A stretch of 64,000 nucleotides of DNA from Branchiostoma lanceolatum (lineage: Eukaryota > Chordata > Leptocardii > Amphioxiformes > Branchiostomatidae). The notes beneath the pieces were generated by a model. It was not told the origin of the DNA, ran no database searches, and saw only the letters and a program-made list of their open reading frames with translations. The stretch covers positions 6,329,501 to 6,393,500 of the forward strand of contig NC_089727.1 in the NCBI RefSeq assembly GCF_035083965.1, in the 5' to 3' direction. Shown in pieces: positions 11,166-25,825 of this stretch (the first letter of the stretch is position 1; every line of letters starts with the position of its first letter). Made by a program: the position numbers and the translations under genes.

Positions 11166-12203
11166 CTTTCTTAAGTTACGCTGACCACAAATATCCATAA
11201 AAATTCTAACTTCGCCTAATCTGGTCTATGGGTCAGCTTAGGTATGTTTTACTGGGCCCAGTCTGCTAAGCATTGGCTTGTTTCTGTCAGCCTGCCTTTT
11301 CAGCTAGCATATCGATTCATTAGGGATTTCGGAAAATAAAAGGATTTTCATATTGCAAGTAAAATGTATAAAAATGTCATATACAAGTAAATTTCAGGTA
11401 AATGAAAAGTTGGTCTGGACCAGTGGAAATGACCATGTACTTGCCCTATAGAGCCAGTGAATTGTTTTAGTACCAACCCTGTGGGTCACCACTCTTCTCA
11501 ATAAGTGTGTTGGGTTCTTTTATTTAATACAGCTAAATGGAACCAATCATATTGCATTGTATCAATAGCCTGTCAGAAAAATGATATAAAAATATCACCA
11601 ACAGACCATTGACTGTTCTGACATAAGTTTATGCTGAATAACATTCTTCAATAGGAAAAGTCACATTCCATAGACCATACACTGTATCATGAACTAGAAA
11701 ACTGTTCCCACTGGTAGAAAAAAAACACAGTAATTGCCCAAGCTCTTAATTCACTGCAAACAAATTCACGTAGCTGTAGAAATACCCAACAATCCACTGC
11801 AACATAATTCTCCTCAAATAGAAAATGTTTTTTTACGTATAAGCTTATTAGAGCTGAGCTGTGAAGAAACATGTAACTGCAAGCAATTAAAAGTAAACAG
11901 TTTCATGCAGGAAATAGTAGTAATATGTTACAAAATATAAAGGCCTTTATATAATCTGCAATATATATGTGAATGATTAAAGCCAAGATTTGTCCTCATT
12001 TAAAATTACATTACAAAGTGTTTGTTGAAAAGCAAAAGTAAAAGACAATAGAAACATTTCAATCTCGTGTAGCTGCTATGTTAAAATACATTCTATGTTC
12101 TCAAGCTCCTATTTGCTGAGTATATGAGGCTACCCTGTAAACACTGGTACATTGAATTGCTCATAAGTTGCATAAAAGTATCAAAGAAAGACGAAATCAG
12201 AAA

Positions 12204-15265
<3,062 letters not shown>

Positions 15266-18200
15266 ATGTCCCGCCCAAGTATCGACGGCACAGCCCTCCC
15301 TGCAAATGATGCAGAACAGAATGGGTCGCACAGTCACAGGAAAAAACTGCTGCTGGAAAAACCTCAAGCAGAGGAGATCAACAAACAGCTGGAAAGGTGA
15401 GGACTATATGTATTAACACACTTGTGATACATTTGTACATAAGTGTGTCTGTTCCTAGTAATAAATAACGTTGCATGTAGTGAAGGTTAATAATAGACCG
15501 GTCCCATGGCCCCGCCCACCTCCATCAAAACATAGGAATGCATAATAATAACATAAAAATTCAACGGACACACAACCACTCTCATATTGCTCAAACCATT
15601 AATTTGTTGCACTGCTAATTGTGGTGGACAGATAGCATTACAATAACAAAGCATGTAACGTTATATGAGTGGGTTCTGATGGTAAAACCGGCCCCCCTAA
15701 AATGTAGGGGACTTTTATCCTTTCATTTCCTCTAAGGCTTAAATGAACTTCTACTGTACTGAGACATGCTACTGTACTGAGACATGAACATGGAAAGTTA
15801 AAGCAGCATGTGATTGTTAGCCTGGCATCCAAACCTATTATTTGTGGAGAGGAGACTCGGGAACTATAATAGGGTTGTATACCAGGCTATGTGGTTGTGA
15901 CTGAATTCCTCTGTTTGCAGTAAGTTCCAGGCCCTGAAGGGGATCACCCTGTATGACAGCCCCTCCAGCCCCTGCAGCCGCCGAGTGCGCATGGTTTTAA
16001 TTGACAAGGAAATCCCGTACCAGACAGTAAGTATCAGCAAGGAGGTTCCCTGTTATCAGCACGGATGTAATCTGTCTCTGTATAGCCAGTATAACCGCCC
16101 TTTGGAGTAACACCAGCTTCACAGACACACAACATAGCAGAAGTTGGTTATATTACACTGAACGGCCTGTACACTTGCTGAATCAAACCTCCTTGTTATC
16201 AAGTTTAAACTTAGCCACCCCAAATGACACCTCACCAATGAATTGATCAATAGATAGATAATTAAAGTGACTCCATGAAAAATGTAGATAAATTTAGATG
16301 AAAATTTATTGCACGAGATTCATAACATGTGGATGGATACAATAAGAAGCGAGAACATATGCTAGTAGACAAGTGTCAGCATGGTCTTGGAGGCTCTTTG
16401 ACCTTTATGCTTTGTGTTCTTTGTTGCAGTATATCAACATCCTGATCATAGAAGAAAATACTTCATAACTGTACATAGACAGTACATGTCATCAGCTTCC
16501 CTTATGTCTTGATGTCTTGATGAAACTAGATTTACTGACCCGTGACCTTTGCCTTTAGGTTGAGGTTGACCTGTTGACAGGTGAGCAGATCCACCCATCC
16601 TTCCTGAAACTCAACCCCAACGGCAAGGTCCCTGTCCTCACCATCTTCAACATTGAGGTGAGACCCTTTCTTAGTTTTATGCAACATTGAGGTGAGACCC
16701 TCTGAATTTCAACTAACATCAAGATTCCACCCCTCTGATATTAAAGTTCTTACTAGTAGTTCAATCTAAGACAGGGAAAAAACATTTACCTCAGTTTGAA
16801 TTACTGGTACTTTTATATTGCTTACCAATCAACCAATCACTCAGCATAATAATTGGGAAAATGTAGGCACTGGGGTAACTCTGAGGCACAGTATGATGAT
16901 ATTAGTATAAATCTAGTTGATATCTTTAGAATAAGTTTATCACTCCAAAAGTCCTTACTCTCCTCAGGGTCTCCCCAACTGTGTTTTGTATGAGTCAAAC
17001 GTCATCACAGAGTTTCTGGACACCGTCATCCCCAACGTCCACTACGGAGAGCATGCACTGTATCCCACTGATCCCTGGGAAAGGGCAAAGGTCAAGATGT
17101 GGCAGGACTGGGAGCTGGGTCTTACTGATGTGAGTCATCCTGAACATTATTTTTGTTTGTCTGTCTGTCTGTTTGTTTGATAAGTTGTTTAGAAACAGGA
17201 GGGTAAACAGCAGTAAATGTGTAAGTCAAATGGCAAAATTTACCACAAAATTGTTTTTTTATAAAGTGCTTAGGAAAACACCATGGTCTCAATACTTAAA
17301 AAAAAGGTGAAAATCTTGGCAGTCCAGTTAGGAGAGATTGTTATCAAGGAGCGAGTATTTCTGGTCATCTTCAGAGTAACGCAGCTTCAAACCTGCACTC
17401 AGCACTTTGGATAGAGCTTGCTCCTTGGTTCTTGGTGTGCATATGGTTGATTTCTGAATGAGTATTCTGAATCGAATGATGAATAAAACTGTATTCTAAA
17501 TAATATAGCAAATGAGGGAGGACCCAATAAAAAACAATTAGGTTTCTGACACTCTTGTGCATGTTTCTTGATTTTATTCTTGTATTTTGTTACTGTTATG
17601 TATGTGCATTCAAACCAATAAACAAACAATGAACAATATGATTCGGCAGGATTTTAGTCCGTACATGTTGCAAAACATGGTAGGCGTGGCACAGCGGGCT
17701 GCGTTTCCCTCACGAGACGCGCTGGAGGCAACCTTACGCGACGATTTACCCGAGAAACAACGAGAAACGATTTTACAGTGAGCAATTTTGTTGCATTTGA
17801 TTTCAGTCCTCTACTCACTTGCGCTCAAATCTCATTTTACTTTTTGGTGCTTTTCAGAAGAACTTCTAACTAATAATATATCCCCTAATTCAATTTCCCC
17901 TAATTCAAATACTAACTGGATGGCAAAATCCTAACATTCTTCATATCGGCAATCGCCTATTATCACATTTGTTTGCATTCATCAAACAGTTGTTAATATG
18001 GTTGTTATTTTAGTTTGGTTGTCTATATTCAGTTTATTTTGTGATAATTTTTTTGTCCCCTTCTCTCTCTCTAGTTTCTTCTCATTGTCTTGGTTTCCAA
18101 TTCCACGGTGATAAAGGATAAGGTATCTGACACCCCTTTCTTCACTTTGAGTTTGGATCATCCCACAAATGATTCACATTTTTCTGTCATGTATTATTTT

Positions 18201-21200
18201 GCATATATTATCTAGGTTATTTTGGGGTTGAATTTTCATTTTACAAGCAGTGTTAGCAGGGTCCAAGGTGTTTGTTAAAACAAAGAATGACTACCAAAGT
18301 AATCTTATTTTGGTCCAGTGTCATAGCCAATGAAATTTCATTTTGAAAGATTGGTAGTTATTTATTCGGTTAGTTTGATTTCAAATTGTATTTACAAAAG
18401 CCCATTAGAAATTACATGAATCTGTTTCCCATTTTGTTTCTTTTAGGTGTGACTTAAGTTCCCCCAAACACTAGACTTGTTCTAATTCATTAGGGACTGA
18501 GCAGCAACTTTGCTCTGATTCAATTGCTACCACGTCAAGCCATGTACAGCTGCCATAAAGTATGATGATGTTTTTAAATACATAAGATTTTTATATTCTT
18601 TGAATGCTTCAGACCTACAAGCATCATCACTTAACCTTTAGCATTCTCACTTTCAGATATAACTTTGGTGCACTTTAAAGATTTCCCCAAATTTGTTTAT
18701 ATTTGATTGATTCAAAAATAAGCGTTATTTTGCATGCTGACCTGTGTTTGACATGTTATGACTTGTTCGGTTCCTCAGAACATACGATGGAACATATCGA
18801 ACAGAGGAGGAGCTATCCCGTCATGCCATTGGCTGCTATCAGAGCCTGCTTGAGTTGGAGAAGGCCTTAAATGGGAAAGACTATCTGGTAAGAAAGTGGG
18901 CTTTGCTAGTTATCAAAACATGTTATTTGTCTAAGGCGCTAAGCCTACCTGAAATGATTTCAAAGTAAGAAAACAATTGATATACCAGTAGACAAAACTA
19001 ACCACTTGGAAAATTATATCTCAGGGAATTGTTACTTCATAATGATATACATGTAAGGTTAATGAAGTCAACAAACTTTTGAATCATTACACCATCACAG
19101 CACATTTTGCAATGGTGGAGTTGTTACAGGTTAAGATGTAAGTAAATTAGTTCCTTGGATAAAGTATGGACAGATCTGCTAAACAAGACAATAGAATGAA
19201 AATATCCTAGTACATTGTATATAACGTTAATATTTTCCTGTAAATCTTGAAATGTTTGCTGTGGTTCATTTTTGCACGTGTATGCGACCTGATGTAAATG
19301 TTTAATACAGGTTACACATTATGTACACACATACACAACATCAGAATGCCACAAGACACACCTGCACAAAAAGCCCTGGAATTTTCAATTTTAGGTACTA
19401 CAGATACAAAGCACGCAAAGGAAGACACTGTGTCAATCTACGCAGTATGCTGAAGGGAGATCTGAAGCACAGAAAAGAATCTGTAGGAGCTAAGGGACCT
19501 TGTAAGTTGCAGAACACAGTGGAGGAAGATGAAGAAAGACCGGATGCAGCTGCAGGATGTTTCCACGACTGCAGATGCAGAAACCAGTGGCTGCTGATGA
19601 TGATACATCATGATCTTTGTTGTATTGTATCTTGTTCCAGATGGAGTTTTTCTCCATCACAGAGATCACCCTGTACCCCCGGCTGCACCAGCTTGGCAGC
19701 GCCGGCCTGCCCATCCAGAGAGGCGTGTTCCCCAACATCAACCGTTACCTTGGCAACCTCTGGTATAGGTAACGTTAAACCTGAGTGACGTGGCGTCACA
19801 TCAGGATCATTAAGGTGTTGGGTAGAGGGTGGCTCGCTGCAGTTGCCACATTTACTTTATGCTTCTGCTTTAGGCCGGTGTTTGTAAGTAGCCAGATTTG
19901 CCTTAATAACAGTATGATCGAAATAAACTACTGTTTGGATGCTACTAACATTATTTAACTAACAGATTGACAGTAAATTGTATAATAACAGCATATGAGC
20001 TAAATGAGTAAATCAAATTACCACTCAGGAAAGAGAAGTATTTCTTTTGGGTTAAGGTAAAGTATTTCAGGTACATGTAATTCCACATGATGGTGCAATT
20101 GATAAATACATTTTACAATGTATCTATAAGTGTTTATACATAATATACATGCATGCAATTAGTACAATTAGTAGCAGTTACTGAACTCGTACTGTGGGAT
20201 TACTAGAACTAGATATGTGACAGCATGAAACCCACATATCAAATCAACTGAGTGCACTTTCCCCTACATGTGTAGGGGTGCTGTGCGGAAGAGCGAGCCC
20301 ATAAAGCAGTGGGTTGAGAACCTGACCCTGTCCATGGTACCAGGAATCCTGGTCAAGATGGGCAACTTCCGCAGCGGCAAGAAGGTGAAGAGGTTCAGTG
20401 GGTCCACTGTACTGTCCAGGTAAGGCATCTATTGACTTAATAAATTTATTCACCGGTTTGGCTGTGGCTTATTTCTTTATAAAAATGAGGCTACTTGTCT
20501 ATTGTGACCATTAATTCTTCAACTTCAAGTCCCTTGAGTAATCACTACAGACAGGTTTTACTGTACATGTAAAGTTTATCATATTTTATGTATCAGAGTC
20601 ATATGCAATTCCTCACAACATGTCGAGCCAGGGGCCAACATCCACAGAACTGGATCCAAATGACAAGACAGTGGGATCACTACTTGCTTACACCACATGG
20701 ATATGCCATTTAGTAAAGTTTTGTCCATCTCCTCTCCCCCAGCGTGTTCCAGCTTGCGAGCCAGACGAGGACGATGGATCGGGAGATGTTGAAGCGTGAG
20801 GGGGAGGTGACAGAGGAGGAGTTTCTGGTCCATCACTACTCCACCGCCACAGAACCACTCCAGGTCCAACTGCTGCTGATGGAGAAGGTTAATTATCTAG
20901 TTAGTTATCTGGTTAGGTATCTAGTTAGTTATCTGGTTAGGTATCTAGTAAGTTATCTGGTTAGGTATCTAGTTAGTTATCTAGTAAGTTATCTTGTTAG
21001 ATCGGGAGATGTTGAAATGTGAGGGGGAGGTGCTTGGAGGAGTTCCTGGTCCATCACTACTCCACTGCCACAGAACCACTCCAGGTCCAACTGCTGCTGA
21101 TGGAGAAGGTTAGTTATCTAGTTAGTTATCTAGTTAGCTATCTAGTTAGTTATCTAGTTAGTTATCTAGTTAGTTATCTAGTTAGTTACCTAGTTAGTTA

Positions 21201-23939
21201 TCTAGTTAGTTACCTAGTTAGTTATCTAGTTAGTTATCTAGTTTGTTATCTAGTTTGTTATCTAGTTAGTAATCTAGTTAGTTTGGGAGATGTTGAAACA
21301 TGAGGGGGAGGTGACAGAGAATGAGTTTCTGGTCCATCACTACTCCACTCCAGTTCTAGTTAGTTGGGATCGTTGAAGCGTGAGGGAGAGGTGCTTGAAG
21401 GAGTTCCTGGTCCATCACTTGCAACCAGTGTAACAGCCAAGTGAGTTGAGTCTTCGTCTTGCATTCGGTAGGCTGTGAGTTCGATCCCCAACTGAGTCAT
21501 AGCAAAGACTTTAAAAATGGTACATACTGCTTTCTCTGCTTAGCACTCAGCATTTGGGAATGAGTGAGGGAGTTAAACCCACGCCATTACCAGTGGACGA
21601 GCCCCCTGCTGTGGTGATTTCACAAAGTTGTGTGGTCCAAGGGGTACAGAAACAGATATGGTGTTGCCCTTTGCACTATCTGGTGCAGGAAGGACTTAAT
21701 CTTACTTGCATTCACTACAGGGGGCCAAATTTAATACCATGAAGCGAGGCTTTGTTGAGATGATTGGTCGTCCTCATGGGTCTGGAGGCCGTTTCCGGGT
21801 GCGACATGGCAACAAGATTCTTACAGGATCGCGAGGGGTCCTAGAGTATGTGGACACCGTCACTGGAGTTGACCGTGAGTTGCTGTAAATTCATTTACGT
21901 TTGCAGTGGTTTTATTTCATGGTAGTTTTTGCTGTGTTATAGATTCGCTATTGAAACAATTTTGTAGCACAGTAGTCATACAAGGGAGGCGTATTTGCTG
22001 TGCCATGAATTTGTGATAGAGAGGCCACTGCAGAAACCACTAAAATGAAACAACAGCAAAAGTTTCATGAATTACAGTACTGTGCAGTCAATTATCAGAT
22101 GAGCACAGGTTTACACTTGAATCTTAAAATATCATCTGCATTGGTAGAAATTATTCTCAAGCAAAGTTAAACTGTAATTTTTCAACATAAAATTTTGACT
22201 GACCCAAATTTTGGACGGTCCAACTCATCTTTGTCAAAAAATAAGCAATGTAGGGCAACATCTACCCTTTTTTTCAAGTTTTATTAAAAGTGCTTCTCTT
22301 TTCAGTGACGTCCCCAGCACTGTACCCGAAGGACCCCCTGCTGAGAGCAAAGTGCCAGCAATGGCAGGCCTGGGAACAGGACTTCTACAGCCAGGACATG
22401 GTCTACCTGCTGGAGAGGAAGGTGGTTGCACAGAAGCTGCACGACAGGTTTGTCGGTTTGTTTTTTGTTTGCTTGTCTTGCATAACCGGTAATCCGCCTT
22501 TAGGCGTAACCCGCACCAGTATTGAATAGTAAGACTTAGTACAAGCTGCGTAAAGACTGGACTGAGTCACACTGAGAAGGACCCCTACTCTATTTGATAA
22601 GTGTGTTTTTGTTTGAAGTGTGGCTCTCCTCAAACACGGGACCTCCAACTTTACATTAAATTTACATCATGGTTAGGTACTCATCTTTACCTGAGTGGGG
22701 GGGGGGAAGTATTTTGTATTTATGTTTTGTAAAAATATTTCTGTGTTCCACCAGGTATGACATGACAAATCTAGACGAGCTTCTGGCACTTCAGAATGAT
22801 GTACGCTTCCTGGCGACCTTCGTCCACATCATGAAGCTCTACATGTCAAGGTATGTAGTTTCCCTGCTGCTTCTCAACATTGCTGGCAAATAGACTTGTG
22901 AGCAGAGCTGTGCCCCTGGAACCCATGCCTCTGTCCTGGGACAAAAATATGCTTGCTTGGACAGACAAGAATTTAGCCCCATCTATCCAAAAAATCTGAA
23001 CTTCATGGCATGAAATTGAAGAAAGTATATTTTTGTAAGCTTAGTATGACAGATTTCATAATGAAAATTAACAATGAGTGGGACGGAGACAATTTAAAGC
23101 TGGAGACATCCCTGCAAGTTACAAGTTCATCTATAACGTTACACAGTTGGAAATCCATGCACCCTGCATCGCCAAGATGTTTTTTAAACCCATTCTTGTT
23201 TATTCTTACCTTGTTCCAGGGTGGTCCGTGGTACTGAAATGTGGGAGAAGCTGGGTAAGACGTACGGGCACCTGGTGGAGGGGGACGCAGTGCGGGTGGG
23301 GAACGTGGTGATGTACATGGAGCTGATCAGGAGACGTCTGGAGTACCTGGACAAGTACCTCAAGGTGGGCACTTTACAGTACTCGTGTGGTTGATAGAAA
23401 GTAAAAGCGATGGTTAAGGTAATTTTAAACCAGTTAAGCTTGCTGAAGGCCTAATCTTCCACTGGTTGTGACAGAAATGACAGATTTTATGTATAAATAT
23501 TTACAGGTTCATTATCGTAGGAGAATTCCTCTAGCTCTAGATCTAACAAACAGTAAAAAAAGTTGATGAAGGATAGACATCCAGGTAATAAGATGTTACT
23601 GTTATCTTGTTAATCTTATTACCTGGATGTCTAACCTTCATCAACTTTTTTTACTGTTCATATACTACCAAATTAAAATTTACAACTTATCACATAAAAT
23701 TTTGCTCCCTGTACCCACAGAACAAGGAGTACCTCGTTGGTGACATGCTGACCTTCGCTGACATCTGTGTGTTCTGCCGTCTGCTGTTCCTGCCGGGGAC
23801 AGGCGTCCACATCTCCGAGAAACTCTACCCCAACCTGGCCGCGTGGATGGAGGGTCTCCGCCAGCGAGAAAACTTCGGAAAGATCGCAGAGGAAGTGGAA
23901 ACAAATCTTGGGAAATTCTTCACTGCCGAGGCATCGTGA
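15266..23939 (+). CDS. Tandem double-GST protein (two glutathione S-transferase units in one chain)
   Basis: Fourteen coding exons: 15266-15396, 15921-16026, 16559-16657, 16968-17129, 17650-17777, 18779-18887, 19641-19768, 20276-20419, 20743-20887, 21721-21874, 22306-22447, 22755-22850, 23220-23364, 23721-23939. All junctions are GT-AG in phase, giving 635 aa. Unit 1 has a complete thioredoxin-type N-domain. Its parts are ITLYDSPSSPCSRRVR with Cys62, the cis-Pro motif GKVPVL (Pro104) and LYESNVI, which binds the glutathione gamma-Glu. A helical C-domain follows to about residue 330. Unit 2 starts near HHYSTATEPLQVQLLL (about 360) but has no SPC/Ser/Tyr motif and no VP motif. Its C-domain (CQQWQAWEQDF, NKEYLVGDMLTFADICVF) is well kept. 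Unit 1 is probably the active half. No ortholog name was recognised. Confidence 0.85.
16076..16185 (-). mobile_element. 3' fragment of the CR1/L2-like LINE family in intron 2 of the GST gene
   Basis: Matches the 3' end of the LINE at 35166-37075. Shared blocks are TATAGCC(A/G)GTATAACCGCC, GTAACACCAGCTTC / GTAACACACCAGCTTC, and TGGTTATATTACAC(T/C)GAACG. It is a severely 5'-truncated insertion in the same orientation relative to the window. Confidence 0.75.
20743..20887 (+). other. Source exon 9 of the tandem-GST gene, partly duplicated downstream
   Basis: This real exon (VFQLASQTRTMDREMLKREG...) is the template for the degenerate copies at 21001-21108, 21284-21350 and 21367-21418. It ends ATGGAGAAG before GTTAATTATC, which is also the start of the minisatellite. 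Confidence 0.8.
20888..21290. repeat. 12-bp minisatellite (TTAGTTATCTAG) in GST intron 9
   Basis: Dozens of copies of a 12-bp unit GTTAGTTATCTA and variants form two blocks, 20888-21000 and 21109-21285. They are separated by a copy of part of exon 9. The unit length is a multiple of three, so frames stay open through it (repeating SYLV). It is intronic and not protein coding. Confidence 0.92.
21001..21108 (+). pseudogene. Broken copy of part of GST exon 9
   Basis: Aligns with 20778-20887 of exon 9 from ATCGGGAGATG to ATGGAGAAG, but with a net 2-nt loss in the GAGGTG...GAGGAGTT part that breaks the frame. Shorter partial copies follow at 21284-21350 and 21367-21418, the latter ending GGTCCATCACTTGC. 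No acceptor site precedes it, so it is probably not spliced in. Confidence 0.8.
21424..21640 (+). mobile_element. tRNA-derived SINE in GST intron 9
   Basis: The tRNA-like head has box-A-like AACAGCCAAGTGAGTTGAG and box-B-like TGAGTTCGATCCCC about 45 bp later. A SINE body follows (AAAATGGTACATACTGC, TTAGCACTCAGCATT, GGGAGTTAAACCC). The orientation is the same as the gene. The right border is approximate. Confidence 0.65.
22480..22550 (-). mobile_element. Diverged LINE 3'-end relic in GST intron 11
   Basis: AACCGGTAATCCGCCTTTAG and GGCGTAACCCGCACCAG resemble the LINE 3' end words GCCGGTATAACCGCC and GGCGTAACACACCAGC at 35200-35235. Short and diverged. Confidence 0.5.
23549..23658. repeat. Near-perfect hairpin repeat in GST intron 13
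   Basis: The 46-nt arms 23549-23594 and 23613-23658 are reverse complements with one mismatch, around an 18-nt loop. The arm contains AGACATCCAGGTAATAAGAT. A related single arm (AGACATCCGGGTAATAAGAT) is present at 34277-34296 in the KAP gene, so it is a dispersed inverted-repeat family. Confidence 0.85.
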
Positions 23940-25825
23940 AGGAGTCACAAACCAATAAGAAGGAGGGAGAGCAAGAATAGAAAATAAATCTTTGATGTAC
24001 ATTGTGCTAAAAGCGGATTTTTAACATATTATCACACCTGTTCTTTTTAGTGGTGATGTTTGATGGTTGTTGGTGTCATTTCTTACCTAGAAAGATTTGC
24101 TACTGCTCTTAAAGATGTTTTGTGTTATGTTGTTTCGAGTGCCTTCTGCAACCAACACTTTGAAAATGATCTACTGTTGTTAGATATTTTGTTTTATGTA
24201 AAAATAAGCTATTAAGCAATAGAACTCCAGGACCTGTTTTGCCACTTTTTGGTGATGATGGAGTACAATTATTGTTTTCTTTTGAGTATCATGACTGCAA
24301 AGGAAAATAGCCATTATGAAAGTTTTGTTAACATCAGATGCAACATGTATAGACTATCTTATTTATGGCATTAGATCGATATTATGACTTTATGATATTG
24401 CTCTTGAGGGCGACCAACTATGCTGCTATAGGGTGAATTTTTGTAAAGTCTAAAGAATTTTGTTCTATTATTTATTTGAGGTGCCTTACAACTTTAACTT
24501 TGTGGCAGATGATTCTGATATCGATCTTTATTTGATAGTTTTCTTATGTTGAAACTATATTTAACTTTGCATGGTGAGTTGTGGAGAATACTTGTTAGAG
24601 TGTTTTTTATGTACATCACTCAGGTCTTTACTATGCACTTTTTGATATATAATGATATTGCTCTTTGACAATTGTCTTCTCTGACAGGTGGTTTTAAACT
24701 TTAAATTTATTATGTTATATAGTGATTTTTTAATGAAAATTTGATATCCGAAGTAAATAAAAAGGTTTTATCCTCTCTCTGGAAATGTGTGCTTCACATT
24801 TGATTAGTTCGCATTTTGTGACTATATTATATTGTATTGGGTAAACATCTAGTAGCTGTAGGTGGTGTTAAAGATCTCCTTGCATAGATCAATCAATACT
24901 GCTTATTGCTGCAGATTTAGTTGATTTGGCACTTGACGTGATGCGCTTTTTAAACCCAAAAGTGCATCATCCAAGAAAGGAACAATTGAATCAATCCACA
25001 TGCAACATCAGATCTTTGATCAAAATATTCTTTATTAAGATAAAATGCAGTCTACCACTAACTGCAGTGAAATATTCATTCAAGTTCAAAAAGAAGATTG
25101 CCACTAAGAAGCCATCTGAAATGATAGCAAAGCCAAACAAAATTGATGAGGACACAAATATAGTTAGCAGTTTTGTCCTGTCACCATTTATCTAAAACCT
25201 GACTACTGCTACTGCATGAATAACAAATATTAACAGCTAGATATATAAAACCAATGAACCAATCCCATATCTAAAACACTAAAAGCTAGCAAAAATCAGA
25301 TTGTGATCCCATAATTCCCGAGGTTCCTAATGGCTGTTACCCACAAAATATATGTAAACGTGATATAAAGATTAGAAGACAAGATATCCATAAAACTATA
25401 AAACCCTAGCAGCTGGTGGCATTGTCAAAATTTGCTAATAAAGAAACAAGCAATGTCGTTAAAAAATAAGCATGAGAGATTAAAAACATGTCGAAACACT
25501 TTCAGTCAATTAACTGCGTGCTATACTATGTAGGTAAAGGTGAGTCTGAATTGCAAACTTAAAAAGTGCTGCCTTTGTCGTCATGGATGGAAAAAACACA
25601 CCTCAAGAACGCTGACTTTACAGGATATATCCTCTACCAGCCTAGCGCACGACAAGCAAATACTAATACCGATGTATTTCTGGGTGTCTCTGTAGTGGTT
25701 AGTCTCTTGACTTTTGTGCGTTTATTACCTTGGCAGCTAAAAACTCAACTTCAGTGTGATTGTAACGATATCTGTGCGTTCGTGACTTTAAAACTTAATG
25801 AACTGCTTGGCAACAATGAGCACGA
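23940..25825. other. Convergent 3' intergenic region of the GST and KAP genes
   Basis: About 1.9 kb of AT-rich sequence between two stop codons. It holds likely 3' UTRs, including an AATAAA at 24756-24761 on the plus strand, about 815 bp after the GST stop. No coding exon, RNA gene or clear mobile element was seen. Confidence 0.6.

Noticed and set aside
19321-19788. 155-codon plus-strand frame overlapping GST exon 7
   Set aside because: It uses a different frame from the supported exon 19641-19768 and has no domain. The part before 19641 is intronic.
20744-21303. Frames with SYLVSYLV repeats as a membrane or repeat protein
   Set aside because: They are read-through of a 12-bp intronic minisatellite next to a real exon. 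The exon-to-exon phases of the GST gene exclude them.
21424-21500. tRNA gene
   Set aside because: Box-A and box-B-like words are present, but no acceptor stem can be closed and a SINE body follows. The same applies to 410-466.
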